Notes: generated by a model from the letters alone, not told the origin. 64,000 nt of DNA from Rhynchopus euleeides (GCA_963210315.1 OY723283.1:1240001-1304000); one strand, 5' to 3'; positions 22,614-34,508 are shown, counted from the stretch's first letter. Numbers and translations: made by a program.

Positions 22614-23384
22614 CAGTGCTCCCGCTAAGAAAAAAACCGGTCATATATGACCAAAAAAAAGGGGTCCGAAAAACGTGCCGGTCATATATGACCGGAGGGG
22701 GGGTCGGTCATATCTGACTGGTGGGTCCTGGGCAGGTGGGCCAGTCAGGTTTGTGGTGGGGGCGAAGCCCCCACTACAAACCTGACTGGCCACTGAAACA
22801 ATACAGAGCAATTGTGATACTTCAGGTGTCCTCGCGTAGCAGCTGCAGGAAAATGTCGGAGATTACTGGACATCCACTGCAGCTGGCACCAGGCCTGGCA
22901 TGTTAACAACCCATGTCGGAGGAACATCCCTCTTGTGGGAAGAGCTGCGACTTCAAGATGCAGGTGAACCCACTAAGCGAATCTCAAAAAGAGGCGGGCA
23001 ATGATGGGATGTGCAAGGAACAAATGTTCACTACCGTGGCCTCCGGCGGCTAGGGGGCTCCGCCCCCCAGACCCCCTCTTGTGGAATCTAGATTCGAAAG
23101 CCGCCCAGGAAGATGGAAGCAGCCTCTGCTCAAAATCTGTCGCCCTGCAGAACGAATGCTCACTACCGTGGCCTCCGGCGGCTGGGGGGCTCCGCCCCCC
23201 AGACCCCCCCTGTCGCGTGTGCCTGTCTCGCAAGTCTTTCTTGCGATACTGGCCATCTCCCGCGTAGTCTCGGGCGCGCGAAGCGCGCCCGAGAAAAATT
23301 TTCACTGAACGGGAAGGGGGGGGGGGAAATCCAAAAATCCCAAAAACAAAAATGACCGGCCCATCGGCCTTAGCGGGAACACTG
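22614..23384. mobile_element. hAT-like non-autonomous element with 8-bp TSD GTTGGCGA
   Basis: TIRs are CAGTGCTCCCGCTAAG (left) and inverted CAGTGTTCCCGCTAAG (right). The 8-bp duplication GTTGGCGA is exact at 22606-22613 and 23385-23392. The private subterminal palindrome is CGGTCATATATGACC (three related copies at about 22638, 22680 and 22704; half-site CCGGTCAT at the right end). Inside are a 25-bp hairpin (22739-22791), two GC-hairpin cores (23026-23076, 23159-23210) and a CTCGGGCGCGC hairpin followed by AAAAATTTTC (23269-23304). No ORF resembling a transposase is present, so mobilisation in trans is inferred. Confidence 0.88.
22739..22791. repeat. 25-bp hairpin inside the hAT-like element
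   Basis: Arms 22739-22763 and 22767-22791 pair along 25 bp with one G/T wobble and a GAA loop. The arm begins GGCCAGTCAGGTTTGT. It could be a fold-back of a smaller inserted element or a transcript hairpin. Confidence 0.8.
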
Positions 23385-23414
23385 GTTGGCGACACCAAAA
23401 AATTGTACCCCTGT

Positions 23415-23523
23415 GGGGGCCCTCGCTACCAGGTGTGACTGAGTGAGAATAAGTGAGCGACGGCCCACCTCCCCTCACTGGCTGACGAGCTGTGACGATC
23501 TGCGACTGGTAGCGAGGGCCCCC
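23415..23523. mobile_element. 109-bp MITE-like element with TIR GGGGGCCCTCGCTACCAG
   Basis: Perfect 18-bp inverted repeats bound 109 bp, with a possible 3-bp duplication TGT on each side (23412-23414 and 23524-23526). It lies only 22 bp from the TSD of the preceding hAT-like element. No coding capacity. Superfamily not assigned. Confidence 0.7.
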
Positions 23524-26500
23524 TGTACGTCAGGTTCGATGCCATCGATATCAAATGCCTCGCATAGTTCTGCCTTCGTATACTGGCAGACCTCGCCCGT
23601 CAGGTTGTGGGTCTGTTACCTTGTCTTGGCATAGTGTGTGCTCAAAGGGTTTGGAGAGTTGTATTGTTTATATGAGATATTTTCTAGCCGGGCGCGGGTG
23701 GTGGGGTGGTGGGGGGGGGGGATGACTGTAAAATATGTATTTTATTCTGTTGTCACGTTTTGGGCATCTTCTTCACCTTTTTTGATACAGCGGTATATAT
23801 ATATACTTTTGTCAGACTGTCACAACACAGACGTTGGAAGCTGTGTCAAAGTGCAAATCCTTGAACAGCGCCGCGAATCGGGTGTGGAGGTGTTATCACA
23901 ACTGGCGATTGCCTTCGGCTCTTCTCCTTTCTTCAGATTTGTACAAATCAGCACCACATATAGTCTGGACAGTTTGTCATCGCCAAATTCGTTCATTTTT
24001 CACCGTGTAGATCCTCGCGGCCACTTCAATCAATCCCGAGTGGGAGTCCCGATGCAGATTTTTCTTTTTGGTTATCTCTCTTCGGGATTCATTGAGTCGG
24101 ATCAGGAACAACCCGACGTTTTATTTCATCCCGCTTTGCAACCCCCCCCCCCCGCCCCCACACTCCTTCCCCCCTTCCCACACGCACGTGCGCGCTCTCC
24201 CTCGACCTAACTGGTAAAAGGCGTGCCCACTTCAATTCAAACATACAACGTCAACCAACATCACTGCCTATATTCATCCAGGATCCCCAGCTTATTCCAG
24301 CTCACGATCTTCTTGGGCCTTGCTCAGGTGAACATCGGACCCTGGGGGGCTTCCTTGCCGACCCTTCCCCCCCCGCCCCCCCTGCTGAATTATACATTCC
24401 TGAAAGCGTTCTCAGTTTCACGGGGATAACTGATGCGTGATGTTCTTGCCAAACCTTGCCAAAAAGGCGCCAAGAGGCGCTGTGGGGCGTGGGGGGGGGG
24501 GGGGGGGGGGGGAGGGGTTCTGCCCATTCCACGGCAGTGCTCTCAGAGTGTTGCAAACCATGTGACAGCACTCACCCAAGCGCCAACTCCTCATTGGAAT
24601 CGGGTTTTGACGTAACGGATATGCACAGCAATGTATTGCATACTGCCCGCATGCTTGCAGAATGTACATTTGAGGTCACAATCAGACTTGTCGCTGAGCC
24701 CGGCGCCTATTGTGTCCTGCAGAATAATATAAGTGCAACCCATGTTGTGGGTAATCCCAGACTCCGGGCCTCGTTGCCTTGAGTTGGTCCCAGTCACGCG
24801 GCTCCTTGGCGTAGCCCAACGTGAAACCCAACAGGCGGCCCGTCGCTGTCATCCTCCAATCCCAGACTGCCCACCCTCCTCAAGGGCAGAGAGGAGGATG
24901 CACATGCTTTCTTGTGATGCTTCTCACTAAGAAGCAGGTCTGTAATTCAGCGCCAGTGTATTTTGTCACCTCCTCCCCTTGCGCGATTTCAGATATCGAG
25001 GTCACCTGGTATCATTTCTCCTCTCGCGTGTTTCATTCGAGTGCTGACTGTTTTTACCGACACTCACAACAGTGTCAGGTATGCTTTTCGTAAGGTGTGT
25101 GTGGCGTGCCTTTCTGAAGAGAGTGCTGCCGGGGGAGCGGGCGAACCAACCCTGCTTCTTTCTGGGATTTACACAAGTCAGATTTGCCTGATCGACCGCA
25201 AGCCACTGTGCAGTGCCCTCCGTGCAGCTGTCCTCCAAAAAAAATACAAAGCAACCCAAACGATTTCCCTCCTTTTGCTTTATGGTAGGAACGCCTTCTG
25301 TTCATCAACTGTAAAACAACAGTCCCAGACTGTTTTTTTTCGTTGAGGGCACACTTGCGTATCTCAAGGCTGTTGAGGCCCTGTGTGACGTGGCATGAAG
25401 GTGCGAATCCTAAAGCTTCAGTCGTGTAATTCTCTTCGTTACTTTGTGAATTCGCTCCGCTTCGTCGTTCGAAACCCGGACAACCCCCCCCTCCCCCCCC
25501 CTTCCAGCTGTCGTTGCTCCCTTTCTCTTTCTCTTTTCGGTTCACCCGGTTGCATTCGTGCCCCCCTCCCCCTCCCCCATCCCATCCCCACACTCTCCCA
25601 CTCCCGCCTCCCCTCCCCTCGCCCACACCGCCAGCCAGCGCCTGTTTCGAGGCCCTGCCTGGGTGGGTTTTTTATGGGATCACGACTCCAGAAGTCCTTC
25701 CTTTTCGTTTGCTGCTTCCGTTCAGTCATTCTATGTGTGATGCTGCAGTCTCACATCCCCACAGGGCTTCAGGCAAAGTGCTCACGGGGTCTCCTGTGCT
25801 GTGGCGGCTTGTGATTCTCAACGCCTGTCTATAAGTATTGATGTATACCAACACAGTGTCGGTACATTGCGGTGTGTTCAGCGCTAGATCCCCGGCAGGG
25901 GCCGAGTTTCGAAACAGAAATGCATCTACTCACGGGTTGCTGTATCTGACCCTCCTCATCTCGCAGCCAGCACCGGCTGGCTCATAGCTCATGCGGTGGT
26001 CAAGCCTGCCTTCCGTGCTGGGTTGTTTCGTGAGCAACATTGCTTATCTCTCTATCTCCCTCTCGCATGATTTAAAACGCGAGTCCCCGTCGTGACGAGA
26101 ATCCCACCACTCCCCCCCCCCCCCCTCTCGCTCTCTTGCTTAAGTAACCGAATTTCGTGCGGATTTGTTTTTCTGGGAGCTGTCGGGTCGTGCCTGGCTC
26201 AATTTTGTGTGCGCTCAGGCAGGGGAACACTCCAGTATCGCAGTGATTATTCCTTCTTCGCTGTGCGTGTCGCCCGGGTGACCTTGGGAGAATCATACCC
26301 CCTCGTTTTCTTCGAGGCATGGTTGGTGTCTGATGTGCATTGTCGAGACGGCTCCCAAGGAAACACTCTCCTGTGCTCTCGACCGCTCAAGGGTGGTTGC
26401 CCTGTGAAACCATACTACGGCCCGTTCGTCTACCTTTCGCGGAGAGGATGCTTCCACATCGATGTGAGCTCTGTTTTGTCAGCCCAGCCTGCTCAAATTC

Positions 26501-29370
26501 CCCACCCCCCCCCCCCCCACCCCTACACATGAACCACGAAAACTGTGGCAAAAAAATCACTTCCAAAATCCTTCTTTGGGAAGGGGTTTATTTCGAATTT
26601 CTTGACAGGGCGCGCTGCCACAGACTGTTTGCCATAAAAGTACAGGAGATCAGTGGCGAAGAGATTTGTCGAAAGATCCCGGGTTAACAGCACCCTGTTG
26701 GTGTCGCCGCTACTCCCCTGGGGTTTCCGAAATTGCAGAAGTCCCTTGAGTCGTCGCTTTCAAACAACGTGCTGTTTCCTGTACTCCGAACGCCTTTCCG
26801 GTATGCTTGGCTGCTGTATTGTGGCAAGTGCAGTCCTGACGTTGGTTTTGTTGATAAGGTTTCAATGACGGTGTACCCCTTCCCCTGCCACGAGAAGCTT
26901 ACGTGCACCACTGGAATGTAGACCGCTCTTTTGTGTGTACCACTCTCCCATTTGATGAAGTGGTGTGAGTGGGGTCGAAACCTCCAGCAAAAAGTCACAG
27001 CAAGTTTTCCTAGTTGGCTACACCGAATTATCATCTGGAAGGTCCAGAGGGATGAAAACAGAATATTGAACCCTCATTGGGAAAGAGCCCGTATGGGGTA
27101 ATACCGCCTTGGCGAATTCACAGCGTCTCCCAAAAACGAAGAACGACGCCCCAAAAATTCACAAAAATTCACAAAAACCGTTTGCTATGTTGGATTAGCG
27201 GATCCGCATCGTACAGAACGTCTACGGAAGACGACGCACGAGAACTGATACGCTATTCAAGTCATTTACTAAGTCACACCACACGGGCGCGATCTGCTCC
27301 TTTCTTTTGTTAAAATAGGGAAAGGCACGTGAACACTGAAGGTCGGAGGCTCCACCGAATGAAGCTCGGAGGGTGATACCTCGGCCGCGCGTTGAAAATA
27401 GCGCGGGACCTTCCACTTACTGGGAAGGAAGTCTGATGAACGCCTGATCTGGCGGGGGGGGTCAAAAGGGAAAGCCCGGGCTCGGAAACGTTTCTGCCGA
27501 TGGATCTTCGACAGACGAACCTTGTGGGGAATGGGATCAATCGCGCAAGGGGGAAGTAACCACCTCCATGCCTTGACTTTAGCTGTAGTGAGTGGCCTGC
27601 TTGGCGCATCAAACAGGAAGCCGGTAGCCACTGCTGGAGGTTTCGAGTCAGATTGCCCAACGGCCTTTGTTTTCGAAACAGGGGCGCCCAGGGGGCGGGG
27701 TGAGAGGAACGAGGGGCAATGAGTACCCTTGCAGAGGGGTAGGGGAAGTAAGCCTGGGAAAGGCCGGACGTCCAAGGCGCTAACCGTTTCGCAAGTTGCA
27801 GGCGTTTTTCCCGGTGGCGGGATGTCGGGCGCGCCAAGGGCATCCGCCTCTCTCTTTGCGGCAGATGGGACATGAGGGGGCAGGAAGGTGAATCCAGGTT
27901 CAGACTGCGACGACTGGGCAGTGCGCTTTGATGAAAGCACCTTTGTTGATTTGCCGAGCCCGCCGGTTGTCTGTGTACCCGGGTCAGTGACAAGACGAAA
28001 GGGATAAGACCGATTTATTTATTATCCTTCCTTCGAACGTGAAGATGCACAGAGCCTGGTGCATATTCTGCCAACTACAGTGATATGGTGTCAGAACGCA
28101 GTGAGCTGTCGTGCTGGCCCATTCCTCTGTGCATGCCCTTCCTGTTGTTTTTATTCATTTTCATCCTTCTTCTGGGTTGTGCCGCCAACCATCCCTATAT
28201 CCTCTAAGTCTGGAAACAAGATTTAGGGAACGGACCCTGGAAGCCCCGAATCGACGGTGTCTTCAACTGCCACATGACGGCAACACAACTCCAAATAACA
28301 CACACTTCGCAAGGTTGCTACAATCGCAGTTCTCTTTTGTAACAACTCCTTGTGCCTCAATCAGGCATGGTGAACGATACTTCAACTTGTTGCAGATCTC
28401 ACATCGGAATCCACTGAACCAGCAATGACATTGTACCAATGCGCACGTCACTGTGACATTTGCCGGATGCAAGCCAGGTATGGTGTCCACCATTACGGGA
28501 TTTACAGTGACGAACAGATTTTGCAGTGCCACCCCTTCAGCTCACCGTTGATCTCCAGGGTGTTTCTGCGAAATTCCGATGACAAAATTCCGAATATTAG
28601 ACACCCTCCCCGGTGCATTCGCCATTGTCGTGGTTCCTGCGGTTTCCACATCGATGATAAATGTACAGATCACCTTCCGGTCCTTTTCTTTTTGTTTGTG
28701 GGTCAGGAGCCTCTGAACGTATGTCGCTTCGGTCGTCAAGCCACAAGCCAAAAAAAAGCCAGCGTCAACATCGTGCATGTTGGCGTTTCAGAGGCCCTTC
28801 ACACGCCCTGGTGTCCGCATCCATACGCCCCCCGCCCTCGGCCTTTGCGGGCATAAGTACAGGAACCCTGTATTGCCACTGGATATACCTTGCAGGTGAA
28901 GCGTCTTCACCCAAGCACCCAAAAAGTATCGCCCATTATCATTCATCTGGAACAGCCTGAGTGAGGCGGGGACGTCAAACCTTATCCCAAAGGAGGGGGT
29001 GAAGCTGAAAATCTATATTTCCCCCTACTTCCTTGTGAGGTGTAGATCAGGGCCGAAACGCCTCAGTCAGGCCGTTCAGATGGTATTTTCGGAATCAACA
29101 CAGGTTGGTGCAGCTGAAGACACCGCAATGCCTGATGTGAAGAAAGTGGGCGAGAAGAGAGAGCGATGGGCGATTCACCTGCACTGTATGCGACCCCCCC
29201 GTCTATATACCCCCATTATTTTCAGCCATTTTTTACCACAACAGGGAACCTGTCAGTGTCAAAAAGATAGTAGGCAGCGCTTGGGCAACAAATTCAACCT
29301 CCTCATCAGGCTGCGGAGTTGCTTTTGTTTTGCCCGGATTTGGCGCACAAACAACAGCCTTTTATTCCCG
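23524..29370. other. 5.8 kb without a convincing gene
   Basis: Open frames are short, mostly overlapping, and show no recognisable domain. A G-run lies at 24490-24511 and C-runs at 24139-24150, 26105-26122 and 26507-26519. The part 27269-27993 is open in two antisense frames at once for more than 220 codons each and is reported as a finding. Small spliced host genes, remnants of transposons or noncoding RNAs may be present but I cannot support any. Confidence 0.4.
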
Positions 29371-29700
29371 GTAATATAGAACCTCAGTCAAAATTGTGAG
29401 GAGCCGGGATCGTACAGTCATATTATTACCGGGCTGGAAATTTTTTTTCCCGGCTGGTTTTCAGCTAAATTTTGCAGGGAGCGGGAAATTTTCTATATTG
29501 GGCGGGAAATATAGTGATTTTCAGCGGGAAAATATAGTAAATGGCTGAAATCCCTGCTAAAAATCGCCGGGAAAATATAGTAAATTTTTCCCGGCCAAAA
29601 AGTGAAAATTTTCACCCAAAATTTTCACCCAAAAAAATGCCAAAAAATTCCAAAAATTTGGAAATTTTTGCATTTTCGGCCCCAAAAACCGAAAAATGGC
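29370..29700. repeat. Array of CGGGAAAATATAGTAAAT-type motifs
   Basis: Variants of GCGGGAAAATATAGTAAAT and CGGGAAATATAGTGAT recur in both orientations between about 29370 and 29595, followed by A/T-rich AAAATTTTCACCC repeats. This resembles the subterminal motif arrays of the other TIR elements. The partner end would lie in or beyond the assembly gap. Confidence 0.45.
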
Positions 29701-29989
29701 TGGTTTCTGACCAAACAGGCCTTCCTGTCACAGGAATGTCGCCTAGATCGTGAGCTGTGGCTGTTGTGGGCGGGGAAGGCTGCAAGAAGGGCAGAACGTC
29801 CATTTCCTGGCGGTGCTCAGTCAGGAAATGCACGAGGAAGTACCCTCACGGCCCACACATCAGAAGATATCACCCAACTTCATGAAACACTCGAGAATCA
29901 GGGCACAGAAGCCCACCGAGGACAACTTTTGTTGTCAGGAGCACACAGACAAGATGCCGCTCACACAGTCTGCTCAACGTTCTCGAGAA

Positions 29990-30189
29990 NNNNNNNNNNN
30001 NNNNNNNNNNNNNNNNNNNNNNNNNNNNNNNNNNNNNNNNNNNNNNNNNNNNNNNNNNNNNNNNNNNNNNNNNNNNNNNNNNNNNNNNNNNNNNNNNNNN
30101 NNNNNNNNNNNNNNNNNNNNNNNNNNNNNNNNNNNNNNNNNNNNNNNNNNNNNNNNNNNNNNNNNNNNNNNNNNNNNNNNNNNNNNNNN
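29990..30189. other. Assembly gap (200 N)
   Basis: Exactly 200 N, the usual convention for a gap of unknown size. It sits beside a repeat-rich region, so assembly failure on repeats is likely. Confidence 0.99.
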
Positions 30190-32056
30190 TGCCAAGGTGT
30201 ATTGAGTCCCTGCGGAGCACAACCCCCGATGAGAACGAGTGCCAGATGATCCTCATTCATTTTCAGCTGTAACGCGCATGAGGGGCACTCTCTGCCGCAA
30301 GCATCTCTGGGCATCACTCGAGAGCTGTCACATGATGACGCGGAGAGAAATCAGAGAATAAGTCCCGCCTGACGGGCACGCGCCTGGAAACTGTGGGGGG
30401 GGCGAGCAAAAAATCCCTTGTAAAAATTCTTAGGAGGATTCTTCATATTCCTGGATTTCCCGAATTTCCTGGATTTCCCCCGGCCCCTTAGGCGATTTCA
30501 GGGCGGACAGGGCGGACATGCCCGGACCCGGAAATCCGGGTGTCCGGATGTCCGGGTCCAATTTTGACCCCCCCCCCCCCCCCCCCGGACATTTCCCGAA
30601 TTTCCCGCCCGGACATGTCCGGGCGGACATCCGGACATCCAGAAATGTCCGCCCCGGACAGGGCGGACATGTCCGGGCGGACATTTTCTGGTGTCCGGAT
30701 GTCCGGGCGGACATCCCCCCCCTAGGCTGCACTATACGTATAATACGCTATGGAGGATTCTTCATATTCCTGGATTTCCCGAATTTCCTGGATTTCCCCC
30801 GGCCCCTTAGGCGATTTCAGGGCGGACAGGGCGGACATATCCGGACCGGAAATCCGGGTGTCCGGATGTCCGGGTCCAATTTTGACCCCCCCCCCCCCCC
30901 CCTAGGCTGCACTATACGTATAATACGCTATGGAGGATTCTTCATATTCCTGGATTTCCCGAATTTCCTGGATTTCCCCCGGCCCCTTAGGCGATTTCAG
31001 GGCGGACAGGGCGGACATATCCGGACCGGAAATCCGGGTGTCCGGATGTCCGGGTCCAATTTTGACCCCCCCCCCCCCCCCCCCCGGACATTTCCCGAAT
31101 TTCCCGCCCGGACATGTCCGGGCGGACATCCGGACATCCAGAAATGTCCGCCCCGGACAGGGCGGACATGTCCGGGCGGACATTTTCTGGTGTCCGGATG
31201 TCCGGGCGGACATGTCCGGACCCGGAAATTCGGGAAATCCAATTTTGACCCCCCCCCCCCCCCGGACATGCACGGTGGGATCTTGTAAATTTTACATGTA
31301 TAACTACAAGTATAATACATGTATTATACATGTATAATACTTGCATGTCAACTATTATACATGTATAATACATGTATATGCCTGAAATATACATGTAAAA
31401 TACATGTATATCAAGTAAAAATACAAGTATAATACTTGCATGTCAACTATTATACTTGTATTTTTACTTGATATACATGTATTTTACATGTATATTTCAG
31501 GCATTTACATGTATTTTACATGTATAATACTTGTCATGCAAGTATTATACATGTAAAATACTTGCATGACAAGTAAAATACATGTATAATACTTGCATGA
31601 CAAGTAAAATACTTGCATGCAAGTAAAATACATGTATAATAGTTGACATGCAAGTATTATACTTGTATTTTTACTTGATATACATGTATTTTACATGTAT
31701 ATTTCAGGCATATACATGTATTATACATGTATAATAGTTGACATGCAAGTATTATACATGTATAATACATGTATATACTTGTACACGGTGGACTCCAGCG
31801 GGGGTAGGGTAACCCTTTTCGGGAGTCTCAACTAGGGGGAGTCCAACTCCCGCTAGCGGGAGTATAGACTCCCGCTAGCGGGAGTCTATACTCCCGCTAG
31901 GGGGAGTCTGACTCCCCCTAGCGGGAGTCTTTTCACCTATTTTCACTCATTTTTCCCATGATACCTATGCAATGTGGCACTCGTCACTGAAGTACAGCCA
32001 CACCAAACGAAACGGACGTTTCCACCCATCCCAGCTCGCAGACCTGATTCACAAAA

Positions 32057-32437
32057 ATGGGGAAGACGACAACGAAGCCGGCAGCGAAGCCGGCGGCAAA
32101 GTCGATTAAGAAGAAGAAGAGCGCAGAGAGTCCCGAGGCTGCGGAGGCGACGAACATTGTGCATGATTTTTGCACGGCCTTCCCTGTTAAAAAAGGGGGC
32201 AGTGTGCTGACACTGGGATCCATTAGAAGGCTCCTAGCAACGGTGTTGAGCAAGGAGCTCCACCAGCACAGCACCCAGGTGGCCAACGCAATCATCGCCA
32301 TGTCTTCCCTGACATGGATAAGTTCGCTGTCAGGGAAGTCGCAACGATGCGGAAGGAGGGCGCTCTCCGTCATATACAAGGTGGAGGCGAAGTATGGCAA
32401 GGTGCAGGATACAAACGTGTCGTCGGGGGCAGCCTGA
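32057..32437 (+). CDS. Transposon-borne basic protein, unrecognised (copy A)
   Basis: 126 residues. The start at 32057 lies directly after the subterminal array. The N-terminus is a lysine/alanine-rich tail (KPAAKPAAKSIKKKK), followed by a predicted helical part (about 30-80: EATNIVHDFCTAF, LGSIRRLLATVLSKEL, QVANAIIAM). A basic tail plus a compact helical domain suggests a small DNA-binding protein of histone- or HU-like style, but I could not match it to either family. A second frame is open across the 3' half (32314-32610), so the exact C-terminus is uncertain. The same ORF is kept in copy B (38565-38945, minus). It might bind the subterminal palindromes, an inference from CACTA elements whose TNPA-like protein does this. 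Confidence 0.45.
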   Translation: MGKTTTKPAAKPAAKSIKKKKSAESPEAAEATNIVHDFCTAFPVKKGGSVLTLGSIRRLLATVLSKELHQHSTQVANAIIAMSSLTWISSLSGKSQRCGRRALSVIYKVEAKYGKVQDTNVSSGAA

Positions 32438-32586
32438 AGCCGCGAATGATCGCGACACGGGCGAACGGCTTGGCACCGTGGGTCTGGATAGATGCTGGAG
32501 TTCGGCCGGGTGAAACCGGAAGTCGCAGCAAAATTTGCCCCCCCAGATTTCTTCCTCAAACCCACCCGTGGGCTGATCCGGCCTTG

Positions 32587-32694
32587 CACGGTGGACTCCA
32601 GCGGGGGTAGGGTACCACTACCGGGTTTAACCCTTTTCGGGAGTCTCAACTAGGGGGAGTCCAACTCCCGCTAGCGGGAGTATAGATCAGCAGT
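32587..32694 (+). repeat. Internal copy of the CACGGTGGACTCC terminus
   Basis: Begins CACGGTGGACTCCAGCGG and repeats the left-end sequence, with a 15-bp insertion relative to the outer terminus (around ACCACTACCGGGTTTA), then TCAACTAGGGGGAGT and one GCTAGCGGGAGT palindrome. It is preceded by TG, not TA, so it gives no matching TSD with the right end. Confidence 0.85.
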
Positions 32695-32702
32695 GGGCAA
32701 CA

Positions 32703-33641
32703 ATGAGGCGATGCGGGGGGCGAGGGCACCGATGCTCACTGTGCGACATCCCAGAAGAACGCTGGTATCAACAGGTGCATCGATACCCGCACCTGACTCT
32801 CTCTGAGATGAAAGAGGCTGGCTACCCCTCCCTCTTGGCAGGTGTGCTTCCCAATGCCCGCTACGTCACCCCAGCACTCCATGACTGCAAGGGGCTCGCC
32901 ATGCGGCTGATCAGGGTACTGGATGACAGGGGTGGAGCTTGGGGGTTTTTTCGGGTCAGCTGACCTGATTTTCTGCAGGCCCTCACAAAAAATCAGGTCA
33001 GGGGTAAAAAGAAAAAAAAATAAAGAGTTTCGGGAAACCGGAAAAGTTGGCTCCTCGCCTTGGGGCCTCAAGGTGACCAGGAGGCGTTTCGTGAGCAAAG
33101 TGACCCCAGCGACATGAGCACAGGCCTCAAACAGTCACAATAGAGGACAAATGAAGCTGCCCAACCCGTACCGTGCAACAGACGTTTACTACCGTGGCCT
33201 CCGGTGGCTGGGGGGCTCCGCCCCCCAGACCCCCCTGTGGCATGTGCCTGTCTTGTACCCAAGCCCTTTACGTCAGGGAATCTCAGTATCCTCAGGAGGA
33301 CGCAGCCAACTCACACAGAATCCGTACGCCCGCAAGTCACAGATGTTCACTACCGTGGCCTCCGGCGGCTGGGAGCTCCGCCTCCCAGACCCCCCCTACG
33401 GCATGTGTTTGTCTTGTAACCAAGTCCTTGCGCGTCCGGGGCTGCATATCGGTTCCGGTACCTCGCGGGAGGCTGGGCCCGAGCACTGATCTCTGAGACG
33501 AACCGGGGGGGAACCCATAAGAAAAAATTGGCTGACCCGATCTGACCCGATCCAGCCCGCAACCCCATATTTCAAGCTCCACCCCTGCTGGATGAGACAA
33601 CAAAAAAATATTCGACAAGACCTGTACAAACCTTGCACTGA
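32703..33641 (+). pseudogene. 5' part of transposon ORF, split by hAT-like insertion (copy A)
   Basis: The frame from ATG 32703 encodes about 74 residues with a CSLCD (C-x2-C) motif, YPHLTLSEMKEAG and TPALHDCKGLAMRLIRVLD before it enters the inserted element at 32927. Beyond the insertion the same frame continues for about 14 residues (TTKKYSTRPVQTLH) to TGA at 33639, directly followed by ATG 33642 of the next ORF. C-x2-C followed by an ALH-containing helix is seen in several uncharacterised transposon proteins; this is a resemblance only. Because copy B carries the same interruption, the break predates duplication. Confidence 0.55.
32927..33587. mobile_element. hAT-like non-autonomous element with 8-bp TSD CTGGATGA (in copy A)
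   Basis: Perfect TIRs CAGGGGTGGAGCTTG at both ends; the exact 8-bp duplication CTGGATGA lies at 32919-32926 and 33588-33595. Private subterminal motif: CGGGTCAGCTGACC and GGGTCAG half-sites. Interior: two GC-hairpin cores (33184-33235 and the variant 33345-33396). No ORF of note. It is inserted into the transposon ORF described above. Confidence 0.92.
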
Positions 33642-34508
33642 ATGTGTCGCAGCATGGGACAGGTGCTCAGTTCCGGAAGGTCGTGCTTGCCTGTCACAGG
33701 ACACACCTACAAGGGCTTGTTCCGCTACCTCTTTGTCTCCCTTGCAGACCTCATGCATTTCCGGTATGCAGACATCCCCTGGCGCTTCTGGGGATGCAAG
33801 GATGAGTCAGCCCGGATTCCCTTCTTGCGTGCTCGGATCTCAGGGCATATATTTCACTGGTTGATGGAGCATGCCGAAAAGGGATCAACGCGCAATGCCT
33901 ACGTACACAGTCTCCATCATTGGTGGGCTCCAGAAGATGCAGTGCCTCTGCAGAACAACGACGAATTTGAAGAAGCAGAGAACGGACATCGCAAGAAAGA
34001 TGCCGTTACAATCGCCAGCTCCGCAACTTACGAGAGAGATCTTGCGATGGCAGAAGAGAAGCGGCGCGCATCGGGCATGCCTTGGAAGGTTGCGCACCTG
34101 TCGCAGGACGGGATCCTCGGGTATAGAGAAGTCATCCTGTGTCCGTGTCTGCACACCCGACACGCTCATAGATTGGCTGTGTATGTTCTTTGCACACAGT
34201 TGACACAGCTGCAGAAGGGGTTTGTGCACTGCAACACACAGGACTTCGTTGAACCCATCAGCGCGCCCTACTTCCTGTTCCGGTTCCCCGAAGGACACCG
34301 CAAATTATCGCTCTGCTTGTGCAAAATGCCAATCCCGCTGGGGGCGACTTTCACACCATTCGTGTCATCCGAGGCGACTTTGAGCACGCTTGACCAACGC
34401 GCACAGCAGGAGGGGGATGACAGTTCTGACGAAGAAGATGAGGCCTGCAGGATGGCTTGTCTTGCCCAAGGTGTAACACAACTACGACAGGCGATGGCCG
34501 CACTTTGA
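33642..34508 (+). CDS. Unrecognised 288-residue transposon protein (copy A)
   Basis: Intact frame to the stop just before the right subterminal array. Visible features: GHTYKGLFRYLFVSLADLMHF, an Arg/His/Trp-rich middle (HIFHWLMEHAEKGSTRNAYV, LHHWW near residues 70-95), CPCLHTRHAHRL near 160-170, and an acidic tail (QQEGDDSSDEEDEACR near 260). No DDE catalytic triad could be assigned and I do not recognise the family. Its position, filling the right half of a TIR element, suggests a transposition protein or the C-terminal part of one begun at 32703. Copy B encodes the same protein with a Q to R change, so it is either under constraint or very recently copied. Confidence 0.55.
   Translation: MCRSMGQVLSSGRSCLPVTGHTYKGLFRYLFVSLADLMHFRYADIPWRFWGCKDESARIPFLRARISGHIFHWLMEHAEKGSTRNAYVHSLHHWWAPEDAVPLQNNDEFEEAENGHRKKDAVTIASSATYERDLAMAEEKRRASGMPWKVAHLSQDGILGYREVILCPCLHTRHAHRLAVYVLCTQLTQLQKGFVHCNTQDFVEPISAPYFLFRFPEGHRKLSLCLCKMPIPLGATFTPFVSSEATLSTLDQRAQQEGDDSSDEEDEACRMACLAQGVTQLRQAMAAL

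Noticed and set aside
30431-31265. Tandem GGACAT arrays as a plain satellite
   Set aside because: They sit at the end of an element with TIRs and recur in the same position in copy 2, so they are subterminal repeats and not a free satellite.
32057-32437. Identification of the basic transposon protein as a histone
   Set aside because: Only the lysine/alanine-rich tail is similar; no histone-fold signature could be matched with confidence.
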